In this document: piece after piece, positions 1 through 5,712 of the stretch | Layout: each line of letters begins with the position of its first letter | Numbering within the stretch: the first letter of the stretch is position 1 | Source of the DNA: Mycobacterium sp. | GTDB lineage: Bacteria; Actinomycetota; Actinomycetes; Mycobacteriales; Mycobacteriaceae | Direction: 5' to 3' | Length of the DNA stretch: 5,712 nucleotides | Assembly: GCA_029256565.1 (NCBI GenBank) | Contig: JAQSXQ010000152.1 | Coordinates: 1 to 5,712 of the forward strand | Made by a program: the position numbers and the translations under genes | The notes under the pieces: generated by a model | Told to the model about the DNA's origin: nothing | Database searches by the model: none | What the model saw: the letters and a program-made list of their open reading frames with translations, nothing else

Positions 1-735
1 CAGTCGGTGACGGCCGTCGGCATAGCGGTACCCGGGCTGGTGCACGGGCCGCATTCATCGGTCCGACACGCACCGAACCTCGACTGGCGGGACGTCGAGA
101 TCGGCGAGATGCTCAGCGCAGCAACCGGATTACCCACCCATGCCGCCAACGACGCGAACGTGGGCGCAATCGCCGAGCACCTCTTCGGCGACCATCACGA
201 TGCCCGTCATCTGATCTACGTCAACGGCGGCCCCAGTGGCGTCGGCGCGGGCTTCGTGGTGGCCGGCGGCCTCCTCGAAGGACTTGCCGGCTATGCGGGC
301 GAACTCGGGCACACCTACGTAGGCGGTCAGCAGACGTGCCACTGCGGCAGCGTCGGCTGCCTCGAGACCGAGGTCGTCCAGGCACCGTTCACCCGACTCC
401 TGGCCGAGTTGGACGGCGTGGCGGAACGTCGGACGCCACCACCGGACGTCGTTGCCGAGCGCGACGAACTCGATCGTCAGGCACGCTCGCTCGCCATCGC
501 GCTCGGCAACGCAGTCAACATGCTCAATCCGAATCTGATCGTGCTTGGCGGGTTCCTACGGGTCTTCTGCGCCTACGCTCCCTCCGTGCTGCGCGAGGAA
601 CTGGCGCGACGCAGCATGGGCGCACCGGGTGACCTGGTCCGAGTGGTCCCTGCCACGCTTGGCGCCGACACGTTGGCCATCGGCGCGGCCGAGATGGCCT
701 TCGGGCCCGTGCTGTTCGATCCCGCTGGGATCTGA
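1..735 (+). CDS. ROK-family protein, probable transcriptional regulator (5' end outside window)
   Basis: The frame is open to base 1, so the first GTG (base 7) is probably internal. The true N-terminus, including any winged-helix DNA-binding domain and the first ROK motifs, lies to the left. Numbering from that GTG, visible ROK features are a GIAVPGLV strand (5-12), APNLDW (22-27), NDAN with the family's acidic residue D49 (48-51), a GVGAG glycine turn (78-82), GELGH (98-102) and the zinc-binding CxCGxxGCxE signature (111-120). The C-terminus (NPNLIVLGGF, then LGADTLAIGAAEMAF) reads like actinobacterial NagC/XylR-type ROK regulators, which release DNA on binding a sugar or sugar phosphate. 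A sugar kinase cannot be excluded because the ATP-binding N-terminus is missing. The ligand cannot be told from the sequence. The gene ends 157 bp before the next one, and I see no clear terminator hairpin. ROK membership is very secure; the regulator role is inferred. Confidence 0.93.
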   Translation, partial: QSVTAVGIAVPGLVHGPHSSVRHAPNLDWRDVEIGEMLSAATGLPTHAANDANVGAIAEHLFGDHHDARHLIYVNGGPSGVGAGFVVAGGLLEGLAGYAGELGHTYVGGQQTCHCGSVGCLETEVVQAPFTRLLAELDGVAERRTPPPDVVAERDELDRQARSLAIALGNAVNMLNPNLIVLGGFLRVFCAYAPSVLREELARRSMGAPGDLVRVVPATLGADTLAIGAAEMAFGPVLFDPAGI

Positions 736-740
736 GTGCG

Positions 741-770
741 AGTCGAGTCGCCGACCAGCTAAGTCGAGTC
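741..770. repeat. 9-bp direct repeat agtcgagtc, 21-bp period
   Basis: The sequence agtcgagtc occurs at 741-749 and again at 762-770, starting 6 bp after the ROK stop codon. The 21-bp period is about two helical turns, so both copies would face the same side of the DNA, as expected for a pair of regulator half-sites. The TCGAG core resembles the heptamer known for Streptomyces SARP sites, but those are spaced by 11 or 22 bp. The repeat itself is certain; a binding role is a guess. Confidence 0.4.
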
Positions 771-783
771 CCCAGGCATCGCA

Positions 784-814
784 TTACAAAATGTTTGCAT
801 TCCGTCCCTAAAGT
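784..814 (+). promoter_or_regulatory. Possible promoter of the CDGP-protein gene
   Basis: TAAAGT at 809-814 fits the actinobacterial -10 pattern TANNNT and sits in the most AT-rich part of the gap, about 80 bp upstream of the TTG start at 893. A weak -35-like TTACAA lies at 784-789 with a long 19-bp spacer. A better-looking TTGCAT at 795-800 is only 8 bp away, too close to pair with it. The assignment rests on position and composition and is weak. Confidence 0.22.
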
Positions 815-817
815 CCC

Positions 818-829
818 CGTGCGCGCACG
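818..829. repeat. Perfect 12-bp palindrome cgtgcgcgcacg
   Basis: Bases 818-829 equal their own reverse complement. The palindrome begins 4 bp after the candidate -10 hexamer at 809-814, about where transcription would start or just after. It could be a small operator or a short 5'-leader hairpin. Short GC palindromes are also common by chance in such genomes. Confidence 0.3.
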
Positions 830-881
830 AGTGAAACGAGTTGCTGCCATGAGTGCTCATCGTGTGCAGGCCAAGTCGAAC

Positions 882-888
882 GGGAGAG
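882..888 (+). promoter_or_regulatory. Ribosome binding site deciding the TTG start
   Basis: The purine run gggagag at 882-888 contains a GGAG core (883-886) six bases upstream of the TTG at 893. This spacing favours TTG 893 over the in-frame ATG at 917, which has no comparable purine-rich site at the right distance. Confidence 0.6.
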
Positions 889-892
889 AGCA

Positions 893-1339
893 TTGAACAT
901 CACCACCTCCAACCGGATGCGCCGCGGCGCACGCGGAGCCGCCCTGGCCGCCGTTGCAGCGCTGATCCCGCTGGGCGCCCCGGCCGTCGGCCACGCCGAC
1001 CCCGGACCCCACCCCGGCCCCAGCATCGGATGCGAAACCATTCACTGGGGGGTCTTCGGCATGGATCGTCGCAAGATCTGCGACGGCCCCCAGCAACCGG
1101 ACGGCACCTGGCAACGCACCCGAACCATCTACACGCCGGCTTTCTACAGCCCGTCGTACTGCGTCCGCAGCTCCTACTCCGACTCAGGCGACGGCCCGTC
1201 GGACAACCACATAGACGACTGCGGTGGCCATGAGTACCCCGAGTCCACCTCGAATCAGCAGACCTATCCCGTGGCACCCAACACCGTGCTGCCGGACGAG
1301 CCCGGCTGGCTGCCGCCGTACACCAACAACATCCTCTAG
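893..1339 (+). CDS. Small secreted CDGP-motif protein (mycobacterial type)
   Basis: The 148-residue protein begins at TTG, chosen because of the Shine-Dalgarno site at 882-888; the alternative ATG is codon 9. The N-terminus is a classical signal peptide: basic n-region (R10, R11, R14), hydrophobic stretch at about 15-33, and a likely cleavage after A35 (GHA|DP). The mature part of about 113 residues is rich in Pro, Gly, Ser, Tyr and Asp and has four cysteines (C47, C63, C90, C110), consistent with two disulfides outside the membrane. The KICDGPQQPDGTW segment (61-73) matches the 'CDGP' motif of small secreted mycobacterial proteins whose biochemical role I do not know. No lipobox, transmembrane helix or catalytic motif is seen. 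The stop codon overlaps that of the convergent regulator gene by four bases. Export is well supported; function is unknown. Confidence 0.88.
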   Translation: MNITTSNRMRRGARGAALAAVAALIPLGAPAVGHADPGPHPGPSIGCETIHWGVFGMDRRKICDGPQQPDGTWQRTRTIYTPAFYSPSYCVRSSYSDSGDGPSDNHIDDCGGHEYPESTSNQQTYPVAPNTVLPDEPGWLPPYTNNIL

Positions 1340-4300
1340 GTCGCGGCGATGGCGTCGATGCGTCGACGCACGGCGGTTGCGCCGACATCGTCGGCCAGAC
1401 GTCGGGCGCGGGTGATGGTCGCTTCAGACGGTCGACCGTCCCGTCTCGTCTCCAAGAGGGCGGATAGGTAGGCGGTTTCGGCGAACCAGCCCATGAAACC
1501 GCGCTCCTCGTGCTCGGCGAAGGCGTCGTGCAGATGGGCGGCGGCCTGGTCGTAGCGGCTCAGCGCGATCGCCAGCTCGGCGAGGTGATGATCGACGACG
1601 CCGTAGACCGACGCCCACGAGATCGTGTTCTCACCCGCATGGTCGGCGAGGAGGTCGTAGATCACGCCGCAGACCTCGGCGTTGCCCACCTGCGCGGCGA
1701 CCCGGCCGATCGCGGCCATCGTGCCCAACCACAGGTTGTTGACGGGGATCTCGCCGATCCGCCGCCGGTCGTACCAGTCGACGAGGTCGACCGCGGCCTC
1801 GACGTCTCCCACGTCGACGTGCGCGGTCGCCAGAATTGGGCGGTAGATGGCGACGTTGAAGCGTTCGGTGATGCCCTCCGCTGCGGCCACGACCTCCCCC
1901 ATGTCACCGCGCAACGCCCGCAGTGTGAACAGCTGCCCCATCAACCGCCCGTAGGAGTAGGTCACTGCGGGCGATGCGGGAATGTCGCGCAGCCCGTCGA
2001 ATTTCATGTCGCATTGCTCGAGACGTCCGGCGGCCAGATCGATCGCGAAGTCGATGTTGCTGACCAGCCAGGCCAACTCTGGGTCACGCGACACTCGCGC
2101 CTCGGTCAGGGTCGACCGGGTCATCGCGGCGGCGGCGAGATGTCCGTACTCGATCTGATTGCGCGCGATCCACACCGACACCAAGGCGTCGACCCGTCGG
2201 GCCGGCGACTCGTCGAGCAGCGCCATCAGCTCGACGTACGCCGCCCTGCGCAACTCGGCGTACGACGGCACTCGCAGAACCACCAGCACTGCGAAGAGAC
2301 TCGCGACCAGCGCATCCCGCTCGCTCGAGACGCGCGCCGCTTCGACGGACCGAGTGAGCAGATCGCGCAGTGCGCGGGGGTCCGCCACCCAGACCAACTC
2401 GATGGCCAACTGTGCCAACAGGACAGCGGCGGCCGGCCCATCGCCGAGTCCATCGGATTCGAGGACCTCAAGCGTGTCGTATAGGGTCTCGACCCGCTCC
2501 TGGTCGTAATGCAGATGGGCGTACAGGGTGCCCGGTTGGTCGTTCGCGAGTGTCGCGGTCACCTGCAGTTCGTGGTCGCCGAGGCGTTTGGCCATCGACA
2601 CCGCCTCGAACAGGGTGGGGCGAAAGGCGGCGTCACGGGCTTTGCGTTGCGCCCGACCGAGATCGACGAGCATGCGACAACGGGGTGCCGAGTCTCCCCG
2701 TGGTGTCAACTGTTCGTTCGCGCTCGCGAAGAACACCACGGCGTCCTCGTAGGCGCCGAGTGACATGGCGCTATCGCCGGCTCTTCGGGAGAACTCCGCC
2801 GCGCGTGGACGTTCGGCGTCGAGGCCCCGGCTGAAGTGGTACGCGAGCCGCGAGTAGTCCTCGGCGCCCGAGGCGCCACCGAGACGTTCCATCGCGAGCG
2901 CCACGCGGGTGTGCAACTGCGAGCGACGGCGGCCGCTGATGCCGGCGTAGACCGCCTCCTGGACCAGGGGGTGGCGCAACCGGATCTCGTCGCCCGAAGG
3001 AGTTTCCGTCAGCAACCGGTTGCGTACCAACACATCCAGCGCGTCTGCGAACGCGATGTCGTCGAGATCGTCTACGAGGGTCCGCAGCAGGAGACGTGGC
3101 GCAACGAGGCCCACGACCGAGCACAGCTGCAACGTCGAGAGAGCCTCGGGCGGCAGTAGGCGTTCGCGCTGGGCGACCGACTCGGCGACCGACGCCGGGA
3201 ACGTCTCGACGGAGCCGGACTCGCTCGAGTTGATCAGCGAGACCACGAACAACGGCAGACCGTCGGTACGTTCGTGGAGCGTCGTCGGATCGAGCGTGGT
3301 GTCCGCTTCGTCGACCAATGCGCCAACTTCTGCCAAGCTCAGCCCGCCCAGATGAAGACGCTGCACTCCGCTGCTCCGCGTTGGCGCGGACAGCGCCGCG
3401 CGGAGGTCGGCGTCATCGGCGTACTCGTCGCGGACCGTGGCGACCACGCACAATCTGCTCTGTTCGGATGCGTGAATCAGATAGCGCAAGACCGCGAGCG
3501 TCGCAGCCGACGACCAGTGCAGGTCATCGATGATCAGAACTGTCGGTCCCGACCTGATCGGCGAGGTCAACCAGTCGAGCACTGCGGTCATGACGACAGC
3601 GCGCTCATCGACCTCGAACCTATCGTGCGACATCTCCCCCAGCCGGCGCGCTACGCGGGGGACGAGACGGAGGATGTCACTGCCGTTGTGGTGCAACCAC
3701 TCTCGGGTCTCGTCCGCGCCGAGCGCATCCAACTCCCGACCCACGGCCTCGACGAACGGCTCGAAGGGCACCACGGCATCGTCGCTGCACCGACCGAACA
3801 GGACACGAGCCCCGCCCGCGCGAGCGCGCTTCGCGATCTCGAGTGCGATCGTGGTCTTGCCGCTTCCGGCCTCACCGGTGACCACGACGAACTGTCCGCG
3901 GCCCCGGTCGGCGCGACCGATGGCGTCGGTAATCGCCAGCAGTTCGGATCCGCGCCCGACGAAGCCGTCGGTGACGGGCCTCGGCGTCACGGGACCGGGC
4001 TCGTCGGTCCGGAGAATCCGGAGATAGAGGGCCTCTGTCTCGGCTGATGGCGCTACCCCGAGTTCTTCGTCGAGGACGTGCCGACATCGGGCGGCGGCCT
4101 GCAGTGCCCGTCCACGCTCACCGAGGGACAGGTATCCGCTCATCACCGTCCGGTAAGCGCTTTCGCGCACCGGGTCGAGGGCCAGTAGGCCTTCAGCGGA
4201 TGCGATGGCGCGACCGGGCTCGCCCAGTATCAGTGATCCACTCGCGTCGATCTCGAAGGCGCGTCGGCGTAGCTGTTCCACTTCGGTGCGCACTTCGTCC

Positions 4301-4797
4301 GCCCACGCTCCGACGGCGCCGACCAGCGCGGGTTCGGCAGTGAGAGCCAGTGCTCGCCGTGCATCCGCCACGGCGGTACTCAGGTCGCCACCGGATGCAG
4401 AACAGCAGCGCCGGACCAGCTCGATGTCCGTGACCAGCCCGTCGGGCAGCGACAAGCGGACGTAGCCGCCACGCGATCGGACGCTGCCCGCAGGCATCGA
4501 CGCCAACTCCATGGTGTCGCGCACACGGGAGAGGACGCCGCGCAGCGCGGCGTTCCAGGACTGGGGGCGGGTCGTCGGCCAGAGGACGTCCGCGAGTTCG
4601 ACCTGCGGGACTTCACGATTCCGATTCACCGCCAGGTAGGCGAGGACGTCGACGCAGCGCGCACCACCGACCACCCGCGGGTGGACGACGTGCCCACGGT
4701 GCGCGACCCGCACCTCGCCGATGAGACGAACTGCGACCGACTCGTCCACATCCATTGCCGACAGAATATGCGCGACCGTCATCGGGGGCTCGGGCAT
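1336..4797 (-). CDS. Large SARP-type regulator: winged helix, BTAD, AAA/STAND ATPase and helical C-terminus
   Basis: This 1153-residue protein begins with an OmpR-like winged helix (about 22-118; ELADVLWP at 67-74), then a BTAD domain (about 122-263), the pair that defines SARP regulators. A STAND-type ATPase follows: FVGRGSEL (279-286), Walker A GEAGSGKT (308-315, K314), Walker B VLIIDDLHW (420-428) and TVRDE (454-458). RHPLVQEAVY (608-617) is typical of AfsR/MalT-like ATPases. From about 625 to the end the sequence is Ala/Leu-rich and probably TPR-like. There is no LuxR-type HTH at the C-terminus (ends RRRIDAIAAT), so DNA binding should be N-terminal. Such proteins usually activate transcription, with nucleotide and a ligand or partner setting activity. 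An in-frame TGA at 4831-4833, with no intervening ATG, GTG or TTG, makes ATG 4797 the most upstream start. It lacks a Shine-Dalgarno site, and ATGs at codons 6 and 15 remain possible. The gene is divergent from the dehydrogenase gene. Family is secure; target is not known. Confidence 0.93.
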   Translation of the reverse strand: MPEPPMTVAHILSAMDVDESVAVRLIGEVRVAHRGHVVHPRVVGGARCVDVLAYLAVNRNREVPQVELADVLWPTTRPQSWNAALRGVLSRVRDTMELASMPAGSVRSRGGYVRLSLPDGLVTDIELVRRCCSASGGDLSTAVADARRALALTAEPALVGAVGAWADEVRTEVEQLRRRAFEIDASGSLILGEPGRAIASAEGLLALDPVRESAYRTVMSGYLSLGERGRALQAAARCRHVLDEELGVAPSAETEALYLRILRTDEPGPVTPRPVTDGFVGRGSELLAITDAIGRADRGRGQFVVVTGEAGSGKTTIALEIAKRARAGGARVLFGRCSDDAVVPFEPFVEAVGRELDALGADETREWLHHNGSDILRLVPRVARRLGEMSHDRFEVDERAVVMTAVLDWLTSPIRSGPTVLIIDDLHWSSAATLAVLRYLIHASEQSRLCVVATVRDEYADDADLRAALSAPTRSSGVQRLHLGGLSLAEVGALVDEADTTLDPTTLHERTDGLPLFVVSLINSSESGSVETFPASVAESVAQRERLLPPEALSTLQLCSVVGLVAPRLLLRTLVDDLDDIAFADALDVLVRNRLLTETPSGDEIRLRHPLVQEAVYAGISGRRRSQLHTRVALAMERLGGASGAEDYSRLAYHFSRGLDAERPRAAEFSRRAGDSAMSLGAYEDAVVFFASANEQLTPRGDSAPRCRMLVDLGRAQRKARDAAFRPTLFEAVSMAKRLGDHELQVTATLANDQPGTLYAHLHYDQERVETLYDTLEVLESDGLGDGPAAAVLLAQLAIELVWVADPRALRDLLTRSVEAARVSSERDALVASLFAVLVVLRVPSYAELRRAAYVELMALLDESPARRVDALVSVWIARNQIEYGHLAAAAMTRSTLTEARVSRDPELAWLVSNIDFAIDLAAGRLEQCDMKFDGLRDIPASPAVTYSYGRLMGQLFTLRALRGDMGEVVAAAEGITERFNVAIYRPILATAHVDVGDVEAAVDLVDWYDRRRIGEIPVNNLWLGTMAAIGRVAAQVGNAEVCGVIYDLLADHAGENTISWASVYGVVDHHLAELAIALSRYDQAAAHLHDAFAEHEERGFMGWFAETAYLSALLETRRDGRPSEATITRARRLADDVGATAVRRRIDAIAAT

Positions 4798-4813
4798 CCA
4801 GGAAACGGCAGGC

Positions 4814-4834
4814 GACGCGTCACCGACATGTCAC
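4814..4834. promoter_or_regulatory. Candidate SARP operator: two 10-bp repeats with 11-bp period
   Basis: Bases 4814-4823 (gacgcgtcac) and 4825-4834 (gacatgtcac) match at 8 of 10 positions with start points exactly 11 bp apart. Each also contains an 8-bp palindrome of the form GAC-NN-GTC (4814-4821 and 4825-4832). SARP winged helices are known to bind direct repeats with 11-bp spacing, usually overlapping the -35 region. On the minus strand the distal copy contains GTGACA (4833-4828), one base from the TTGACA -35 consensus, but no good -10 follows. The repeat ends 17 bp from the regulator's start codon. Autoregulation or control of the divergent gene is inferred from position only. Confidence 0.42.
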
Positions 4835-5016
4835 ACGGCTGCGCCGTCCCGGCGCCCGCCTTGGAGGTTTCCGCAACCGAGACCACCACGCACGACAACC
4901 CTCACTTGGCGGACAGATGGTTACTGGGCGACGATCACGGCCGCGACTGCCTTCAACAACCGCAGCGTCGCAGTGCCATCGGTGATCCGCTTGGGGCTAG
5001 CGGCCGACGAGTGCTC

Positions 5017-5026
5017 CTGCTAGCAG
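5017..5026. repeat. Perfect 10-bp palindrome ctgctagcag
   Basis: Bases 5017-5026 equal their own reverse complement, with GCTAGC at the core. A second GCTAGC lies at 4996-5001, 23 bp upstream. Both copies are about 100-135 bp from the dehydrogenase start and could mark a dimeric operator for that gene. No protein partner can be named. Confidence 0.35.
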
Positions 5027-5115
5027 CAATGCCACCGATCCCAGGCGTGCTTACGCTCCAACTACGCGGCCAACGGCTGCTGCCATTACGGCTCGGACGA
5101 ACGACTTTCGCGAGT

Positions 5116-5120
5116 GAGGA
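5116..5120 (+). promoter_or_regulatory. Ribosome binding site gagga of the dehydrogenase gene
   Basis: GAGGA at 5116-5120 lies eight bases upstream of ATG 5129, ideal spacing. It rules against the in-frame GTG at 5114, which overlaps the site itself. Confidence 0.75.
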
Positions 5121-5128
5121 CGAAGCTG

Positions 5129-5712
5129 ATGTCATCGGTGGGCGTAGTAGGTGTTGGGGACATGGGCTCGGAGATGGTTGCGCATCTCGTCGCCGACGGA
5201 CACCGAGTTTGGGCGTACGACCCCAACCCGGACCGGATGAAGGCCGCGGAAGCCGACGGGGCGAGGGCCGCGTCGTCCCCGGCTGACGCTGCCCAGCACG
5301 CCGACGTGGTGTTGAGCTTGGTCATGTCCGATGACATTCCCGCGGCCCACTCGGGTCCGGACGGCATCCTGGCGGGATTGCGGCCCGACGCCGTCGTCGT
5401 CATGTGTTCGACGACGACGCCGGCCGCGTTCGACGCCGTCCGTGGAAATGCGGCGTCGCCACAGAACGTGGTCGATGCGCCGATCGTCGGCGGGGTGAAG
5501 TACGCCAGGGAGCGGTCCGTGACGTTTCTCGTCGGCGGCGATCCCGCGGCCGTAGATCAGGCGGCCGGCGTGCTCACCTCCTTGGGCAGCGTGCAGCGAG
5601 TGGGTGCGGCCGGCGCCGGCGTGAAGTACAAGCTGATCACCAACGCCTTCGTCATGGCCGCCGAAGTGGGGCTTCGCGAAGCGCTCGACTTGACCGACAT
5701 CCTGGGCGGAGA
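5129..5712 (+). CDS. 3-hydroxyisobutyrate dehydrogenase-family NAD(P)-dependent enzyme (3' end outside window)
   Basis: The frame starts at ATG 5129 behind a good Shine-Dalgarno site and stays open to the right edge: 194 codons of a family usually near 290 residues. The N-terminal Rossmann fold shows GVGDMG (8-13), and an acidic residue, D31, at the end of the second strand (VWAYD), which favours NAD over NADP. CSTTTP (93-98) is the family's cofactor and substrate loop. DAPIVGG (116-122) stands where most members have DAPVSGG. GAGVKYKLITN (162-172) provides the catalytic lysine K168 and partner N172. The family oxidises beta-hydroxyacids such as 3-hydroxyisobutyrate (valine breakdown), tartronate semialdehyde relatives or 6-phosphogluconate-like substrates, and includes imine reductases. 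The exact substrate is uncertain, particularly because the usual Ser of the SGG motif is Val here. The protein is cytosolic. The divergent regulator gene suggests regulated expression. Confidence 0.93.
   Translation, partial: MSSVGVVGVGDMGSEMVAHLVADGHRVWAYDPNPDRMKAAEADGARAASSPADAAQHADVVLSLVMSDDIPAAHSGPDGILAGLRPDAVVVMCSTTTPAAFDAVRGNAASPQNVVDAPIVGGVKYARERSVTFLVGGDPAAVDQAAGVLTSLGSVQRVGAAGAGVKYKLITNAFVMAAEVGLREALDLTDILGG

Larger units (their letters stand above)
736..892. other. Intergenic region between ROK gene and CDGP gene
   Basis: This 157-bp gap has no convincing ORF. It holds a 9-bp direct repeat (741-749 and 762-770), an AT-richer patch around 781-815 that contrasts with the GC-rich surroundings, a perfect 12-bp palindrome at 818-829, and the Shine-Dalgarno sequence of the downstream gene. 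The patch is the most likely place for the promoter of the secreted-protein gene, though no well-spaced -35/-10 pair stands out. No rho-independent terminator for the ROK gene is visible. Confidence 0.6.
4798..5128. other. Divergent intergenic region between the SARP regulator and the dehydrogenase
   Basis: These 331 bases separate two divergently transcribed genes and should hold both promoters. The regulator-proximal end has a 10-bp imperfect repeat with an 11-bp period (4814-4834). The middle has two GCTAGC palindromes (4996-5001 and 5019-5024), the second inside a perfect 10-bp palindrome (5017-5026). The right end carries the dehydrogenase Shine-Dalgarno site. A plus-strand frame in phase with the dehydrogenase is open from 4721 to an amber codon at 5021-5023 and open again after it, with six Cys codons clustered at 5012-5083. 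I could not identify a gene, an RNA or a consensus -35/-10 pair. TACGCT at 5052-5057 fits TANNNT but lacks a matching -35. Confidence 0.6.

Noticed and set aside
1359..1370. Perfect 12-bp palindrome tgcgtcgacgca 20 bp after the CDGP stop, considered as a terminator
   Set aside because: The stem would be only about four base pairs around a four-base loop, it has no T-run, and it lies inside the regulator coding sequence, so termination there is not supported.
1510..2484. Long plus-strand open frame of 324 codons opposite the regulator gene
   Set aside because: It lies wholly antisense to the regulator, whose protein matches known domains throughout. The antisense translation is low in recognisable motifs and rich in Arg, Gln, His and Asp, as expected of a mirror frame in GC-rich coding DNA.
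3274..4047. Plus-strand open frame of 257 codons opposite the ATPase domain
   Set aside because: It is antisense to the Walker A/Walker B region of the regulator, with no domain signature or credible start context. It is an artefact of high GC3 on the other strand.
4978..5039. Inverted repeat atcggtg (4978-4984) / caccgat (5033-5039) in the divergent region
   Set aside because: Only seven base pairs around a 48-base loop. It is too weak to call a structured RNA or a looping operator.
4953..5135. Minus-strand 60-codon frame in the intergenic region, considered as a small gene upstream of the regulator
   Set aside because: There is no ribosome binding site, signal peptide or recognisable motif, and the frame overlaps the dehydrogenase Shine-Dalgarno site and start region.
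4681..5286. Plus-strand open frame of 201 codons spanning the regulator 5' end, the intergenic region and the dehydrogenase 5' end
   Set aside because: It overlaps two well-supported genes in the wrong frame, its Arg/Gly-rich translation resembles no family I know, and the dehydrogenase ATG at 5129 has an ideal ribosome binding site in another frame.

Overview
The window looks like chromosomal DNA from a GC-rich actinobacterium, probably in or near Mycobacterium/Mycolicibacterium. The base composition and codon use fit this, as do the actinobacterial type of ROK protein, a small secreted protein with the mycobacterial 'CDGP' motif, and a very large SARP-type regulator. No RNA gene, insertion sequence, CRISPR array or phage gene is visible.

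Layout: (1) Bases 1-735, plus strand: the C-terminal part of a ROK-family protein, most likely a sugar-responsive repressor, cut by the left edge. (2) Bases 736-892: a short gap with an AT-richer patch, a 9-bp direct repeat and a 12-bp palindrome. (3) Bases 893-1339, plus: a 148-residue exported, cysteine-containing CDGP-type protein with a TTG start. (4) Bases 1336-4797, minus: a 1153-residue regulator with an N-terminal winged helix plus BTAD module (SARP type), a central STAND/AAA ATPase and a long C-terminal helical region. It meets the CDGP gene tail to tail, and both TAG stops lie in one shared CTAG. (5) Bases 4798-5128: a divergent intergenic region. It holds a near-perfect 10-bp repeat with an 11-bp period just upstream of the regulator start, two GCTAGC palindromes, and a cysteine-rich frame broken by an amber codon. 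(6) Bases 5129-5712, plus: the N-terminal two thirds of a 3-hydroxyisobutyrate dehydrogenase-family enzyme, cut by the right edge.

Functional reading: the regulator is divergent from the dehydrogenase gene, so control of that gene and of itself from the shared intergenic region is the simplest hypothesis. The 11-bp repeat geometry is what SARP proteins are known to recognise. The ROK gene and the CDGP gene have no visible mechanistic link to the others. The genes themselves belong to known families. The parts most worth a second look are the candidate SARP operator, the shared stop codons, the altered substrate-binding motif of the dehydrogenase and the odd intergenic sequence.
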